Source of the DNA: AP-15 sp963781215
Lineage (GTDB): Bacteria; Pseudomonadota; Alphaproteobacteria; ATCC43930; CGMCC-115725
Length of the DNA stretch: 64,000 bases
Assembly: GCA_963781215.1 (NCBI GenBank)
Contig: CAWAFE010000055.1
Coordinates: forward strand, 62,001-126,000
Reading direction: 5' to 3'
Positions 16,925 through 28,396 of the stretch are shown here, one piece after another. Every line of letters starts with the position of its first letter. The first letter of the stretch is position 1. The notes beneath the pieces are model-generated. The model was not told where the DNA came from and ran no database searches. It saw only the letters and a list, made by a program, of their open reading frames with translations. The translations under genes were made by a program, and so were the position numbers.

Positions 16925-17770
16925 ATGGGCTCCTCGACGCTGAGGATCGCCCGCCTCGCCCTCTACCTCGCCTGGACCGCTAGCCTGATGCCGGTGCAGG
17001 GGGCGGGTCTGGTTTTGGGCTGCCGGTGGACGAGCACATTGCCCGCCTTCTATCACCGCTGGTGCTGTCGGATTCTCGGGTTTCGGGTCCGCGCGATCGG
17101 CGCGCCGACCACCGAGCGCCCGGTACTGTTTGCGGCAAATCACGTCTCCTACACCGACATCACGGTATTGGGCTCGCTGATCCCGGGTTCGTTCGTCGCC
17201 AAGGCCGAGGTCGCCGACTGGCCGTTCTTCGGCTGGCTCGCCAAATTGCAGCGCACCGTCTTTGTCGACCGCCGCGTGCGCAGCATGCGCTCGCAGCGTG
17301 ACGCGATGATCGAGCGATTGGCCGCGGGCGACGCTCTGATCCTGTTCCCGGAGGGGACGAGCAGCGACGGCAACCACGTGCTTCCGTTCAAGAGCGCCCT
17401 CTTCAGCGCGGCCGAGCAAATGCGGGAAATCGGGCCGATCGCGGTCCAGCCGGTATCTGTCGCCTACACAAGGCTCGACGGCATCCCGATCGGCCGCCTC
17501 TACCGGCCGTTCTTCGCATGGTATGGCGCGGTCGAGCTGGCGCCCCATCTGTGGGGCATGGTCGGGCTGGGCACGGTCGAGATCGTGGTCGAGTTCCATC
17601 CGCCCACCTCTCTCGCCGACTGCGGCTCGCGCAAGGCGCTCGCCCAATATTGCCGCGGGCGGATTGCCGGCGGGGTCGCCGCCGCGCTTTGTGGTCGGCC
17701 GCAGCCGATGCCCGAGCCGCCGCCGGCCGCCGCGGTGGCGCCCATAATGCCCGAGGCGATGGCCGGATGA
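16925..17770 (+). CDS. olsA: Lyso-ornithine lipid O-acyltransferase (OlsA/PlsC family)
   Basis: 281 residues with an N-terminal membrane segment and the PlsC motifs: N-H-V-S-Y-T-D (HX4D catalytic pair) near residue 76 and F-P-E-G-T-S-S-D-G near residue 142. OlsA adds the second acyl chain to lyso-ornithine lipid at the inner membrane. It follows olsB directly, which favours this role over phosphatidic acid synthesis. A proline-rich tail follows the domain. Its stop overlaps the miaB start (ATGA). Confidence 0.87.
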   Translation: MGSSTLRIARLALYLAWTASLMPVQGAGLVLGCRWTSTLPAFYHRWCCRILGFRVRAIGAPTTERPVLFAANHVSYTDITVLGSLIPGSFVAKAEVADWPFFGWLAKLQRTVFVDRRVRSMRSQRDAMIERLAAGDALILFPEGTSSDGNHVLPFKSALFSAAEQMREIGPIAVQPVSVAYTRLDGIPIGRLYRPFFAWYGAVELAPHLWGMVGLGTVEIVVEFHPPTSLADCGSRKALAQYCRGRIAGGVAAALCGRPQPMPEPPPAAAVAPIMPEAMAG

Positions 17771-19152
17771 CGAGCGCAGCCCCTACCAACGCGATGGTGC
17801 GCGATGTGACAAAGCGCGTCTTTATCAGGACCTATGGCTGTCAGATGAACCTCTACAACTCGGCACGCATGGCCGAGCTGTTGGCGCCGCTCGGCTTTGC
17901 TGCGGCGGCGGCGCCGGACGACGCTGATCTGGTGATCCTGAACACCTGTCATATTCGCGAAAAGGCGGCAGAAAAGGTATTCTCCGAGCTCGGCCAGATC
18001 CGTCGAATGAAGACTGCAAAGGCGCGGCGCGGCGGTCGCATGCTGATCGCCGTCGGCGGCTGCGTCGCGCAGGCGGAAGGCGAGGAGATCACGCGGCGGG
18101 CGCCGTTCGTCGACCTCGTATTCGGGCCGCAGACTTACCACAGGCTGCCGGAGCTGGTGGCGCGTGCGCTCGACGCTGATGGCGACGGAGTTGTCGACAC
18201 AGGCTTTCCGGTCGAGCCCAAATTCGACCATTTGCCGCAGGCGCGGGAGGCCAGGGGGCCGACCGCGTTTCTGACGGTGCAGGAGGGTTGCGACAAATTC
18301 TGCACCTTCTGCGTCGTGCCCTATACGCGCGGCGCCGAATATTCCCGCCCGGCGGCGCAGGTGCTGGCCGAAGCGTGCCGCCTCGCCGGCTCTGGCGTGC
18401 GCGAGATCACCCTCCTCGGCCAGAATGTGAATGCCTATCACGGCGAAGCCCCCGACGGCCGGGATTGGGGCTTGGGCGACCTCGTCCGCGCCATGGCCGA
18501 GCTGCCGGGGATCGAGCGGATCCGCTACACTACCTCGCATCCGCGCGATGTCGACGACGGCCTGGTCGCTGCCCATCGCGAGGTGCCGCAGCTGATGCCG
18601 TTTCTGCACCTCCCGGTGCAGAGCGGCTCCGATCGCGTGCTCGCCGCGATGAACCGGCGGCACAGCACGGCTGATTACCGCCATATCGTCGAGCGCCTGC
18701 GCGAGGCGAGGCCCGATCTCGCGCTGTCCTCGGACTTTATTGTCGGCTATCCCGGCGAGACCGAAGCGGATTTCGCCGCCACCCTCGGCCTCGTCGGGGA
18801 GATCGGCTTTGCCCAGGCCTATTCGTTCAAATATTCGCCGCGGCCCGGCACACCGGCGGCCTCGGCCGAGGCCCAGATCCCCGACCCGGTGAAGGCCGAA
18901 CGGCTCGCCGTCCTGCAGCGGCTGCTGGCCGAGCAGCAGCGCGGCTTCAACGAGGCCTGCGTCGGCTGCGTCCTGCCGGTGCTGCTGGAGAAGCCTGGCC
19001 GCCACGACGGACAGCTCGTCGGCCGCAGCCCCTATCTGCAGAGCGTGCACCTCATGGCACCCACGGGGCGGATCGGCGACATCGTGCCGGCGACGATCAC
19101 GGGCGCCGGCCTCAACAGCCTCTCGGGCTCCCTCGCGGAGGCGTCCGGCTGA
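17767..19152 (+). CDS. miaB: tRNA-2-methylthio-N6-dimethylallyladenosine synthase MiaB
   Basis: 461 residues. The N-terminal MTTase domain holds the first Fe-S cluster cysteines (Y-G-C-Q-M-N, N-T-C-H-I-R, G-G-C-V-A-Q). The radical-SAM cluster motif is C-D-K-F-C-T-F-C near residue 178, and a C-terminal TRAM region follows. It methylthiolates i6A37 in tRNAs. ATG 17767 overlaps the olsA stop, and its own stop overlaps the phoH start, so it is coupled on both sides. Confidence 0.96.
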   Translation: MTSAAPTNAMVRDVTKRVFIRTYGCQMNLYNSARMAELLAPLGFAAAAAPDDADLVILNTCHIREKAAEKVFSELGQIRRMKTAKARRGGRMLIAVGGCVAQAEGEEITRRAPFVDLVFGPQTYHRLPELVARALDADGDGVVDTGFPVEPKFDHLPQAREARGPTAFLTVQEGCDKFCTFCVVPYTRGAEYSRPAAQVLAEACRLAGSGVREITLLGQNVNAYHGEAPDGRDWGLGDLVRAMAELPGIERIRYTTSHPRDVDDGLVAAHREVPQLMPFLHLPVQSGSDRVLAAMNRRHSTADYRHIVERLREARPDLALSSDFIVGYPGETEADFAATLGLVGEIGFAQAYSFKYSPRPGTPAASAEAQIPDPVKAERLAVLQRLLAEQQRGFNEACVGCVLPVLLEKPGRHDGQLVGRSPYLQSVHLMAPTGRIGDIVPATITGAGLNSLSGSLAEASG

Positions 19153-20153
19153 TGGCTCCGCCCCCTGCCGACGCCATCGCCGAGGGCCGCTCGCAGCTCG
19201 AATTCGACGACAATCTGCTGCTGCCGCTGCTCTACGGCGAGCGTGACCAGCATCTCGACCGCATCGAGCGGCAGCTCGGCGTCTCGGTCGTCACCCGCGG
19301 CAACCGGCTGGCCATCTCCGGTCCCGCCTCGGCGACGGAAGCCGCGCACCTCGCCCTCTCGCAATTGTACGAGCGCCTCAAGCGCGGCCAGGAGATCGAC
19401 ATCCCGTCGGTCGAGGCGGCGATCCGGCTCGCCGAGGCCGAGCTCGCCGACAAGAGCATGAGCCTGTGGCGCGAGGACGAGGCGTTTCGCACCCGCAAAC
19501 GCCGCATCGCCGCCCGCTCCGCGGGGCAGGCGGCCTATATCAAGGCGCTGCGCGAGAACGAGCTGGTCTTCGGGCTGGGCCCGGCCGGGACCGGCAAGAC
19601 CTATCTCGCCGTCGCCGCCGCGGTCGACCTCTTGATGACCGGGCGCGTCGAGCGCGTCATCCTGTCGCGGCCCGCGGTCGAAGCCGGCGAGCGGCTGGGC
19701 TTCCTGCCGGGCGATCTACGCGACAAGGTCGATCCGTACCTGCGGCCGATCTTCGACGCGCTCAACGACATGCTGCCGGCCGATCTGCTCTCTCGACGGC
19801 TCGGCACCGGCGAGATCGAGGTGGCGCCGCTCGCCTTCATGCGCGGGCGCACCTTGTCGCGCGCCTTCGTCATCCTCGACGAGGCGCAGAACACGACGCC
19901 GGTGCAGATGAAGATGTTCCTGACCCGGCTCGGCGAAGCTTCGCGCATGGTCGTGACCGGCGACCCGACCCAGGTCGATCTGCCCGAGGGGATGCGCTCG
20001 GGCCTGACCGAGGCGCTCGATACCCTGCGCGAGGTCGAAGGGATCGCCACCGTGCGGCTGACCGACCGTGACGTGGTTCGGCACGAGCTGGTGGCCCGGA
20101 TCGTGCGCGCCTACGAGGCGCGGGAGCGCGCGAAGGCCGGCGCTGGCCCGTGA
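19152..20153 (+). CDS. ybeZ: PhoH-like ATPase (YbeZ)
   Basis: 333 residues: an N-terminal KH-like region, then a PhoH ATPase with Walker A G-P-A-G-T-G-K-T near residue 141, the R-P-A-V-E-A-G-E-x-L-G-F-L-P-G-D motif and Walker B V-I-L-D-E-A-Q-N. It sits between miaB and ybeY, the conserved order for YbeZ, which works with the endoribonuclease YbeY in rRNA and RNA processing. Start and stop overlap both neighbours by a few bases. Confidence 0.94.
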   Translation: MAPPPADAIAEGRSQLEFDDNLLLPLLYGERDQHLDRIERQLGVSVVTRGNRLAISGPASATEAAHLALSQLYERLKRGQEIDIPSVEAAIRLAEAELADKSMSLWREDEAFRTRKRRIAARSAGQAAYIKALRENELVFGLGPAGTGKTYLAVAAAVDLLMTGRVERVILSRPAVEAGERLGFLPGDLRDKVDPYLRPIFDALNDMLPADLLSRRLGTGEIEVAPLAFMRGRTLSRAFVILDEAQNTTPVQMKMFLTRLGEASRMVVTGDPTQVDLPEGMRSGLTEALDTLREVEGIATVRLTDRDVVRHELVARIVRAYEARERAKAGAGP

Positions 20154-20650
20154 GCGCACCCATGGCCGAGATCGATGTCGCCGTACCGTGCGAAGCCTGG
20201 AGCCGGGTTTGTCCCGATGCCGAGGCGCTCGCCCGCGCCGCCGCGCGCGCGGCCCTGGCGCAGTCGCCCCTGGTTCCGCCGGGGCCGCTCGAAGTCGCGA
20301 TAACGCTGACCGGCGACGCTGAGCAGCGGCGGCTCAATCGGCGTTTCCGCGGGTTCGACCGGCCGACGAACGTTCTTGCATTCCCGGCCTGGGAGCCGAA
20401 CGCCGCGGCCGCGCCGGATATGAGCATCCTCTTGGGCGATGTCGTCCTGGCCTTCGAGACGGTCGAGCACGAGGCGATCGAGCAGAAGAAGTCGATCGGC
20501 GGCCATCTCAGCCACCTGATCGTGCATGGCGTCCTTCATCTCCTCGGCTATGATCATCGGAACAAATCCGAGGCAGCCGCGATGGAGTCGCTGGAAACGG
20601 CTATTCTGGCGGAGCTGGGGGTTCCCGACCCCTATCGCGGCACGATTTGA
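20150..20650 (+). CDS. ybeY: Endoribonuclease YbeY (rRNA maturation factor)
   Basis: About 166 residues. The zinc site H-x3-H-x5-H is present as H-G-V-L-H-L-L-G-Y-D-H near residue 124, with the preceding family segment L-N-R-R-F-R-G-F-D-R-P-T-N-V-L-A-F. YbeY trims 16S rRNA and takes part in ribosome quality control. The GTG at 20150 overlaps the phoH stop (GTGA); an ATG at 20162 would be four residues shorter. Confidence 0.94.
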   Translation: MSAPMAEIDVAVPCEAWSRVCPDAEALARAAARAALAQSPLVPPGPLEVAITLTGDAEQRRLNRRFRGFDRPTNVLAFPAWEPNAAAAPDMSILLGDVVLAFETVEHEAIEQKKSIGGHLSHLIVHGVLHLLGYDHRNKSEAAAMESLETAILAELGVPDPYRGTI

Positions 20651-20675
20651 TCGGATACACTGACCTCGGTTAACG

Positions 20676-21585
<910 letters not shown>

Positions 21586-21593
<8 letters not shown>

Positions 21594-23202
21594 GGCTGCG
21601 GTCTCTCGGGTCCGGCCCGGCTCGCGGGTCGAGACGCCATTCTGCCGTCTGGCGCAGGAGCTCGTCCTGCTGTCGGGCTGGCGGCGCTATGGGACCGCCT
21701 TTCTGCTCGGGATCGTCCTCGCGGCGACGATGCCGCCCGTCGATCTGACGCCGCTCCTTTTTGCCGCCTTCCCAGGACTTCTTTGGCTCGACGACGGCAG
21801 CACCGGGCCGGCGGCGTCGTTTCGGCTCGGCTACGTCTTCGGCTTCGGCTTCTTTCTCGCCGGGTTGTACTGGATCGCGGCCGCGCTCTTTGTCGACATC
21901 GCCACCTATTGGTGGCTGGTGCCGTTTGCGGCCGTCGGCCTGCCGGCGGCGCTGGCGCTTTATGCCGGCCTCGCGCTCGCCACGACCAATCTCGCCGTCA
22001 GGCATTTGCGCTTGCCGCCAACCGCGCGGGTTTTCGCCTTTGCAATCGCCTGGACCGTGGCCGAATGGGTGCGCGGCCACGCTTTTACCGGGCTGCCGTG
22101 GAACCTCGTCGGCTACGCCTGGTCGGGCGGCTTTCCCGGTGCGATCGCGGTGCTGCAGAGCGTGGCCTGGGTCGGCATCTACGGGCTCGGCTTTCTGACC
22201 GTCCTCGCCTCATCGCTGCCGGCGCTGCTCGGGGCGGCGCTGCTGACGCCGAGCCCATCGAGCCGGCGCTGGGCGCCGGCGCTCGCCTCCGCGATCCTGA
22301 TCCTCGTTCCCGCCGGCGCCGGGATGGTCCGTCTGGCGATCTCCCCCACCGTCGATGACGAGGTCCGTCTGCGGATCGTCCAGCCCTCGATCGCGCAGAC
22401 GCTGAAATGGGACCCGGCCGCGGCCCAGCGAAACCTCCGCCGGCTCCTCGCATTGAGCGCAGCGCCGGCGGACCGCCCGATCGCCGCGGTGCTGTGGCCC
22501 GAGGCGGCGACACCCTTCCTGCTGCTGCGCGATGCGCCGGTTCGGCGCGAGATGGCCTCCATCGTGCCGAAAAGCGGCTACCTGATCACCGGCGCGCTGC
22601 GGGCAAACCCGCCGCCGGGCCCGGTCCGGCAGATCTGGAACAGCATCGAGGCGCTGAACGGCGAGGGCGAGATCGTCGCCGCCTACGACAAGGCGCATCT
22701 GGTGCCGTTCGGCGAATACGTGCCGTTGCGCGGGCTGCTGCCCTTCAAGAAAATCACCGCCGGCAGCACGGATCTGAGCGCCGGTCCGGGGCCGCACACG
22801 ATCGTGCTGCCGGGGCTACCGGCGTTCGGCGCGCTAATCTGCTACGAGGCCATCTTCCCCGGCGCCATCGTCGACGAGAAGGAGCGGCCGGCCTGGCTCC
22901 TCAACGTCACCAACGACGCCTGGTACGGGCGGAGCTCCGGCCCCTATCAGCACTTCGCGATTGCCCGGACCCGCGCTGTCGAGGAAGGGTTGCCGCTGGT
23001 CCGGGTCGCCAACAACGGGATCAGCGGGGTAGTCGACGCCCGCGGCCGGGTCGTCGCGCGGGTCAATCTCGACGCTGTCGGATATGCCGATGTCGTGCTG
23101 CCGGCCGCCGGCGCCCCCACCCTTTATAGCCGTGTCGGCGATTGGATGCTGGTTGCGCTGCTGATCCTGGGCGCGTTGCCGATCGCGCTTCGGCTCCGCT
23201 GA
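21586..23202 (+). CDS. lnt: Apolipoprotein N-acyltransferase Lnt
   Basis: 538 residues. Several N-terminal membrane helices are followed by a periplasmic nitrilase-like domain with the catalytic triad: Glu in W-P-E-A-A-T-P-F, Lys in D-K-A-H-L-V-P-F-G-E-Y-V-P, and Cys in I-C-Y-E-A-I-F-P. It N-acylates the lipid-modified N-terminal Cys of lipoproteins, the last maturation step before Lol export; PqiC in this window would be a substrate. ATG 21586 overlaps corC; a GTG nine bases upstream is also in frame. Confidence 0.95.
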
Positions 23203-23322
23203 GCCGTGGCGATACCCCTTGCAGTTGCGGCCGCCTATCCCAGGTTGAAGCTCGTTGTTGACCGCGGACCCCAGATTACTCTATCAAAGTCCGGAATTTT
23301 TTAGCAAAGGCGATCGACCCGG

Positions 23323-23784
23323 ATGGCGCTGCAACAACGGACCCGACGGCCGGGCCGCCAGAAGGGCGACAAGCCGAACCCGATCGATATCCATGTCGGC
23401 TCGCGCGTGCGGCTGCGCCGCAACATGCTCGGCCTCAGTCAGGAAAGGCTCGGCGAGGCGATCGGCCTGACTTTTCAGCAAGTCCAAAAATACGAGCGTG
23501 GCGCCAACCGCATCGGCGCCAGTCGGCTGCACGATCTGAGCCGCGTCTTGGATGTGCCGGTCTCGTTCTTTTTCGACGACATGGACCCGGTGCGGGCGCC
23601 GGCGATCCCGGGCGGCTTCGCCGAGCCGCCGGCCGAAGCCTTCGATTCCGATCCGTTGCGCAAGCGCGAGACGATCGAGCTGGTCACCGCCTACTACCGG
23701 ATCGACGATCCGGCGGTGCGCCGCCGGCTCTTCGAGCTGGCAAAGGCGATGGCCGTCGAGAACGAACGGCGGCCCGAGAAATAG
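23323..23784 (+). CDS. XRE-family helix-turn-helix regulator
   Basis: 153 residues. The HTH spans about residues 25-75 (V-G-S-R-V-R-L-R-R-N-M-L-G-L-S-Q-E-R-L-G, F-Q-Q-V-Q-K-Y-E-R-G-A-N-R-I-G), followed by a C-terminal region with F-F-F-D-D-M. It sits between lnt and metK, a position kept in many alphaproteobacteria. Target genes are unknown; proximity suggests metK. It has its own 120-bp leader. Confidence 0.9.
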   Translation: MALQQRTRRPGRQKGDKPNPIDIHVGSRVRLRRNMLGLSQERLGEAIGLTFQQVQKYERGANRIGASRLHDLSRVLDVPVSFFFDDMDPVRAPAIPGGFAEPPAEAFDSDPLRKRETIELVTAYYRIDDPAVRRRLFELAKAMAVENERRPEK

Positions 23785-23840
23785 CTTCCGCCGCCGCGTC
23801 AGCGGCCTATTCTGTGTCTTTTGAGGAAGGGCGATCTCCC

Positions 23841-25003
<1,163 letters not shown>

Positions 25004-25007
<4 letters not shown>

Positions 25008-25729
25008 CACTGGCGGCGAGCAATCCGCCGCCGCGCCGGCTGGTCTACGGGCGGCGGCGCGGCCGGCCGCTGCGGCCCGGCCAGCAGGCTCGGATCGAGG
25101 AATTGCTGCCGCGGCTGGCGCTAACGCTCCCGACTTCTGGGCGGCTAGACCCGCGGACGATATTCGGCGATCGGCCGCGCCCGGTCTGGCTCGAAATCGG
25201 CTTCGGCGGCGGCGAGCATCTGGCCGCGCAAGCCGAACGCGACCCCGAGGCCGGCTTCATCGGCTGCGAGGTGTTCGAGAACGGGATCGCCAGGCTGCTC
25301 GCAGAGATCGAGCGCCGGGCGCTCGGCAATATCCGCTTCTTCACCGACGATGCGCGGCTCCTGCTGGCCGCCCTGGCGCCGGCCTCGATTGAAGGGGTCT
25401 TCATCCTGTTCCCCGATCCTTGGCCGAAGCAGCGCCACCACAAGCGGCGGATCGTGTCGCGCGAGACCTTGGACCGGCTCTCCGAGATCATGATCGACGG
25501 CGCCGAGCTGCGCCTCGCGACCGACGATCGCGATTATCTCTGCTCGATGCTCGAAGAGGTCACCGGCCACCCCGGTTTCGTGTGGCTCGCGCATGGCCCC
25601 GTCGACTGGCGCGAGCGCCCGGCAGATTGGCCGCCCACGCGCTACGAGGCAAAGGCCCGCGCCGCCGGCCGCTCGCCGGCGTTCTTGCGGGTCGCAAAAA
25701 ATGCCGGGAGCAAACGCCGGACGCTATGA
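25004..25729 (+). CDS. trmB: tRNA (guanine-N7)-methyltransferase TrmB (apparent CTG start)
   Basis: About 241 residues. The SAM motif is W-L-E-I-G-F-G-G-G-E-H-L and the TrmB signature is F-P-D-P-W-P-K-Q-R-H-H-K-R-R, followed by T-D-D-R-D-Y. It methylates G46 of tRNAs. The usual N terminus (P-P-R-R-L-V-Y-G-R-R-R-G) begins only a few codons after CTG 25004, which overlaps the metK stop as CTGA. No ATG, GTG or TTG is available in frame between the metK 3' end and this conserved start. This is the second apparent CTG start in the block, after tsaB. Confidence 0.9.
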
Positions 25730-25870
25730 GCACGGTGCGTGCGGGATCGATGACAGCATAGCGGTGGGATCGGAATCCTTCCACGCCGAGCGTGTCCTGA
25801 TCCCCTGGATCGCGCCGCGCGCGCTTTCGGCGCTACCGCTTCGGCAATTGGCCTTCTACACTTGCCGGCG

Positions 25871-26818
25871 ATGACGAACCGCGACCTGTATCCGCCGATC
25901 GAGCCCTACCGTGTCGGGAGGCTGCGCCTGGACGGGCGCCACACGATGCATTGGGAGCAGTCGGGGAACCCGCGCGGTGCGCCAGTGGTGTTCCTGCACG
26001 GCGGCCCTGGCGCCGGCGCTACGGCCATGCATCGCCGCTTCTTTGATCCGGCGCATTGGCGGATCGTGATCTTCGACCAGCGCGGCGCCGGCCGGTCGAC
26101 ACCGCTGGGCGAGGTTGAAGACAATTCGCCGGCTCATCTCGTCGCCGATATCGAGCGCCTGCGCGTCGAGCTCGACATCGAGAAATGGCTCGTCTTCGGC
26201 GGCTCCTGGGGTTCGACACTGGCCCTCGATTACGCCGAGACCCATCCGCGGCGCTGTCTCGGGCTGGTGCTGCGCGGGATCTTCTTGTGCCGCAGCGAGG
26301 AGATCCGCTGGTTTCTCTACGGTTTGCGAAAAATCTTTCCCGAGGCTTGGCGCACCTTCTCCGGTTTTCTTCCGCAGGCCGAGCGCGACGACATCCTGGC
26401 CGCCTACCACCGCCGCCTGCTCGACCCCGACCCCGCAATCCACATGCCGGCGGCGCGCGCCTGGAGCCTCTACGAGGGCGCCTGCTCGACCCTGCTGCCG
26501 AACCCGGAGACGGTGGCGGCGTTCGGCGACGACCGGCTCGCCCTCGGCCTGGCGCGAATCGAGGCGCATTTCTTCAGCCATTACCTGTTTTCCGGCGAGC
26601 GCGACCTGATCGCGCGGATCGGTCTGATCCGGCATCTGCCCGGGGTCATCGTCCAAGGCCGCTACGACATGGTCTGCCCGATTCGCAGCGCCGACGCTCT
26701 CGCCCGCGCCTGGCCCGAGGCACACTATGTGATCGTCCCCGACGCCGGCCATTCGGCGATGGAGCCCGGCATCCGTGGGCAGCTGGTGCTGGCGACCGAG
26801 CGAATGAAGCGGCTCTGA
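25871..26818 (+). CDS. pip: Proline iminopeptidase
   Basis: 315 residues, alpha/beta hydrolase of peptidase family S33. The motif H-G-G-P-G-A-G is near residue 44, the nucleophile lies in G-G-S-W-G-S near residue 110, and Asp and His are in G-R-Y-D-M-V-C-P and D-A-G-H-S. It removes N-terminal proline from peptides in the cytoplasm. ATG 25871 is chosen; a TTG at 25862 is in frame. The gene stands alone, 140 bp after trmB. Confidence 0.93.
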   Translation: MTNRDLYPPIEPYRVGRLRLDGRHTMHWEQSGNPRGAPVVFLHGGPGAGATAMHRRFFDPAHWRIVIFDQRGAGRSTPLGEVEDNSPAHLVADIERLRVELDIEKWLVFGGSWGSTLALDYAETHPRRCLGLVLRGIFLCRSEEIRWFLYGLRKIFPEAWRTFSGFLPQAERDDILAAYHRRLLDPDPAIHMPAARAWSLYEGACSTLLPNPETVAAFGDDRLALGLARIEAHFFSHYLFSGERDLIARIGLIRHLPGVIVQGRYDMVCPIRSADALARAWPEAHYVIVPDAGHSAMEPGIRGQLVLATERMKRL

Positions 26819-26914
26819 GGCCGTCCGCCGAGGTTTCTCTTGCCACGGATGGCGCCGCTCTTAGGATGCGCTGTCTTCGCTCTTTACTTCTTCGTAATTA
26901 AACCTGGAGGCAAT

Positions 26915-27454
26915 GTGAGCTCGGGGGGTCGTGCGGGCCTCGTTGCATTGGGGCTGCTGTTGTTGCTCACCGGCGGCGCGGGCCCGGCGGCGGCGCAAGT
27001 CACCTTCGGGTCGCCTGACGACCCGCCGCGCATCGCCCTTGGCGGCGGCGTGTTCGATGTGATCCCTGACGGCAAGAAAAACGGCAACGGGCCCGCCGCA
27101 TTGCTGTGGAGCGAATACCGGTTCGGCGACGTATTGTGGGCGTTATCGCCGTTCCTCGGCGTTTCGGGCACGAGCAAGGGCACCTTCTACGGATATTTCG
27201 GGTTCGGGATCGATGTCAATTTCGGCAGCAATTGGGTGCTAACGCCGAATGTCGCCGGCGGCTATTTCAATAGCGGCGGCGGCGTCAATCTGGGGTCGTG
27301 GTGGGAGTTCCGCAGCGGCGCCGAGTTGGATTACCGATTGCCGGATCAGCGCCGCCTCGGTGTCGCCTTTTATCACATGTCGAATGCCGGCGTGGCCAAG
27401 GAGAACCCGGGGGCGGAATTGGTCACCCTGGTCTTCACGGTGCCGCTCCAATAA
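26915..27454 (+). CDS. pagL: PagL-type lipid A 3-O-deacylase (GTG start)
   Basis: 179 residues: a signal peptide (G-L-V-A-L-G-L-L-L-L-L, A-A-A-Q) and a small outer-membrane beta-barrel with alternating hydrophobic strands. The PagL active-site sequence is present near the C terminus as F-Y-H-M-S-N-A-G, giving the catalytic His and Ser. PagL removes the 3-linked acyl chain from lipid A. GTG 26915 is preceded by GGAGG four bases upstream, which decides the start over the longer frame from 26840. With olsBA it points to active envelope-lipid remodelling. Confidence 0.87.
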   Translation: MSSGGRAGLVALGLLLLLTGGAGPAAAQVTFGSPDDPPRIALGGGVFDVIPDGKKNGNGPAALLWSEYRFGDVLWALSPFLGVSGTSKGTFYGYFGFGIDVNFGSNWVLTPNVAGGYFNSGGGVNLGSWWEFRSGAELDYRLPDQRRLGVAFYHMSNAGVAKENPGAELVTLVFTVPLQ

Positions 27455-27619
27455 AGCCAGCGCCGGCAGGCGCGTCGACCACGATCGCCTATCGCGAGGC
27501 GCACCTGTCGGACCGACACCGCACCGCGCTCGCCGCCCGACCGATCGCCGCGCACCCGGAAGACGCCGAGGGTCCGCCGCGGCCGCTCTCGCCGGAACCC
27601 GTCCGCCGGTGAGGCCTGG

Positions 27620-27937
27620 CTAGGGCAGGGGAGGGCGGCGGTCCCGCTCAGGTGCGATCTCGTCGATCGCCCGCGCGAGCCGGATGTCGAGCTCGCTCAG
27701 CCCTCCGGCATCGTGCGTCGAGAGCACTACCTCGACCCGGTTGTAGACATTGAAGAGCTCAGGGTGATGGTCCATTTTTTCGGCGAGGAGAGCCATCCGC
27801 GACATGAATCCCCAGGCCTCGGAGAAATCGCCGAAATGATAGCTCTTGCGGATCGCGTCGCGATCCTCGACCTCCGCCCAACCATGCAGTTCGTGCAGTG
27901 CTACGTGCCGCGCCGCCCCGACCAGCCTCTCGACCAT
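27620..27937 (-). CDS. phhB: 4a-hydroxytetrahydrobiopterin dehydratase (PhhB/DCoH)
   Basis: 105 residues. Pterin-binding motif H-H-P-E-L-F-N-V-Y-N-R-V is near residue 57, with W at the end of strand 1 and T-H-D-A-G-G-L-S-E-L-D downstream, all typical of PCD/DCoH. It regenerates the pterin cofactor of aromatic amino acid hydroxylases. ATG 27937 has GGAGGAG directly upstream; the frame stays open for 200 codons further 5' without conserved content. No phenylalanine hydroxylase is seen nearby. Confidence 0.93.
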   Translation of the reverse strand: MVERLVGAARHVALHELHGWAEVEDRDAIRKSYHFGDFSEAWGFMSRMALLAEKMDHHPELFNVYNRVEVVLSTHDAGGLSELDIRLARAIDEIAPERDRRPPLP

Positions 27938-28012
27938 GCTCTCCTCCCATTCCGCTTCTGTGCGAGGAAGTGACCCCGTGCCGCCTCGAAGGTCAAGCGC
28001 CACGGTGAAGCG

Positions 28013-28396
28013 ATGACCCCACCCACGCTCGCCGACATCGAAGCCCTGGCCCGGCAGGCGCTTGGCACGATACCGCGCCGGCTCAAGCGCCACCTCGGCC
28101 AGGTCGTGATCCGCGTCGAAGAGTTCCCCGACGCAGAGACCGAAGAGGCGATGGACCTCGACAGCCCGTTCGACATCCTCGGCCTCTATCGCGGCGTCGC
28201 CTTGCCGCGCAAGAGCGTCAGCGACCCGCGGCCGGATTTTGACATCATCTTTCTCTACCGCCGTCCGATACTCGACTATTGGTGCGAGACGGGCGAGGAG
28301 CTCGCCCATCTGGTGCGGCATGTGCTGATCCACGAAGTCGGCCACCATTTCGGCTTCAGCGACGAGGATATGGCCCGGATTGAGGCATCGGGTTGA
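28013..28396 (+). CDS. Zincin-like metallopeptidase (DUF1025/PF06262)
   Basis: 127 residues. The zinc motif H-E-V-G-H-H-F-G-F-S-D lies near residue 108; the N-terminal part contains I-R-V-E-E-F-P-D and D-I-L-G-L-Y-R-G, matching the small minimal-zincin family. The substrate is unknown. Its 3' end overlaps the convergent glycosylase gene by 41 bp, so the two transcripts are antisense there. Confidence 0.88.
   Translation: MTPPTLADIEALARQALGTIPRRLKRHLGQVVIRVEEFPDAETEEAMDLDSPFDILGLYRGVALPRKSVSDPRPDFDIIFLYRRPILDYWCETGEELAHLVRHVLIHEVGHHFGFSDEDMARIEASG

Noticed and set aside
23785..23840. SAM riboswitch before metK
   Set aside because: The 56-bp spacer shows no SAM-I, SAM-II or SAM-V-like core; it is mainly the SD region.
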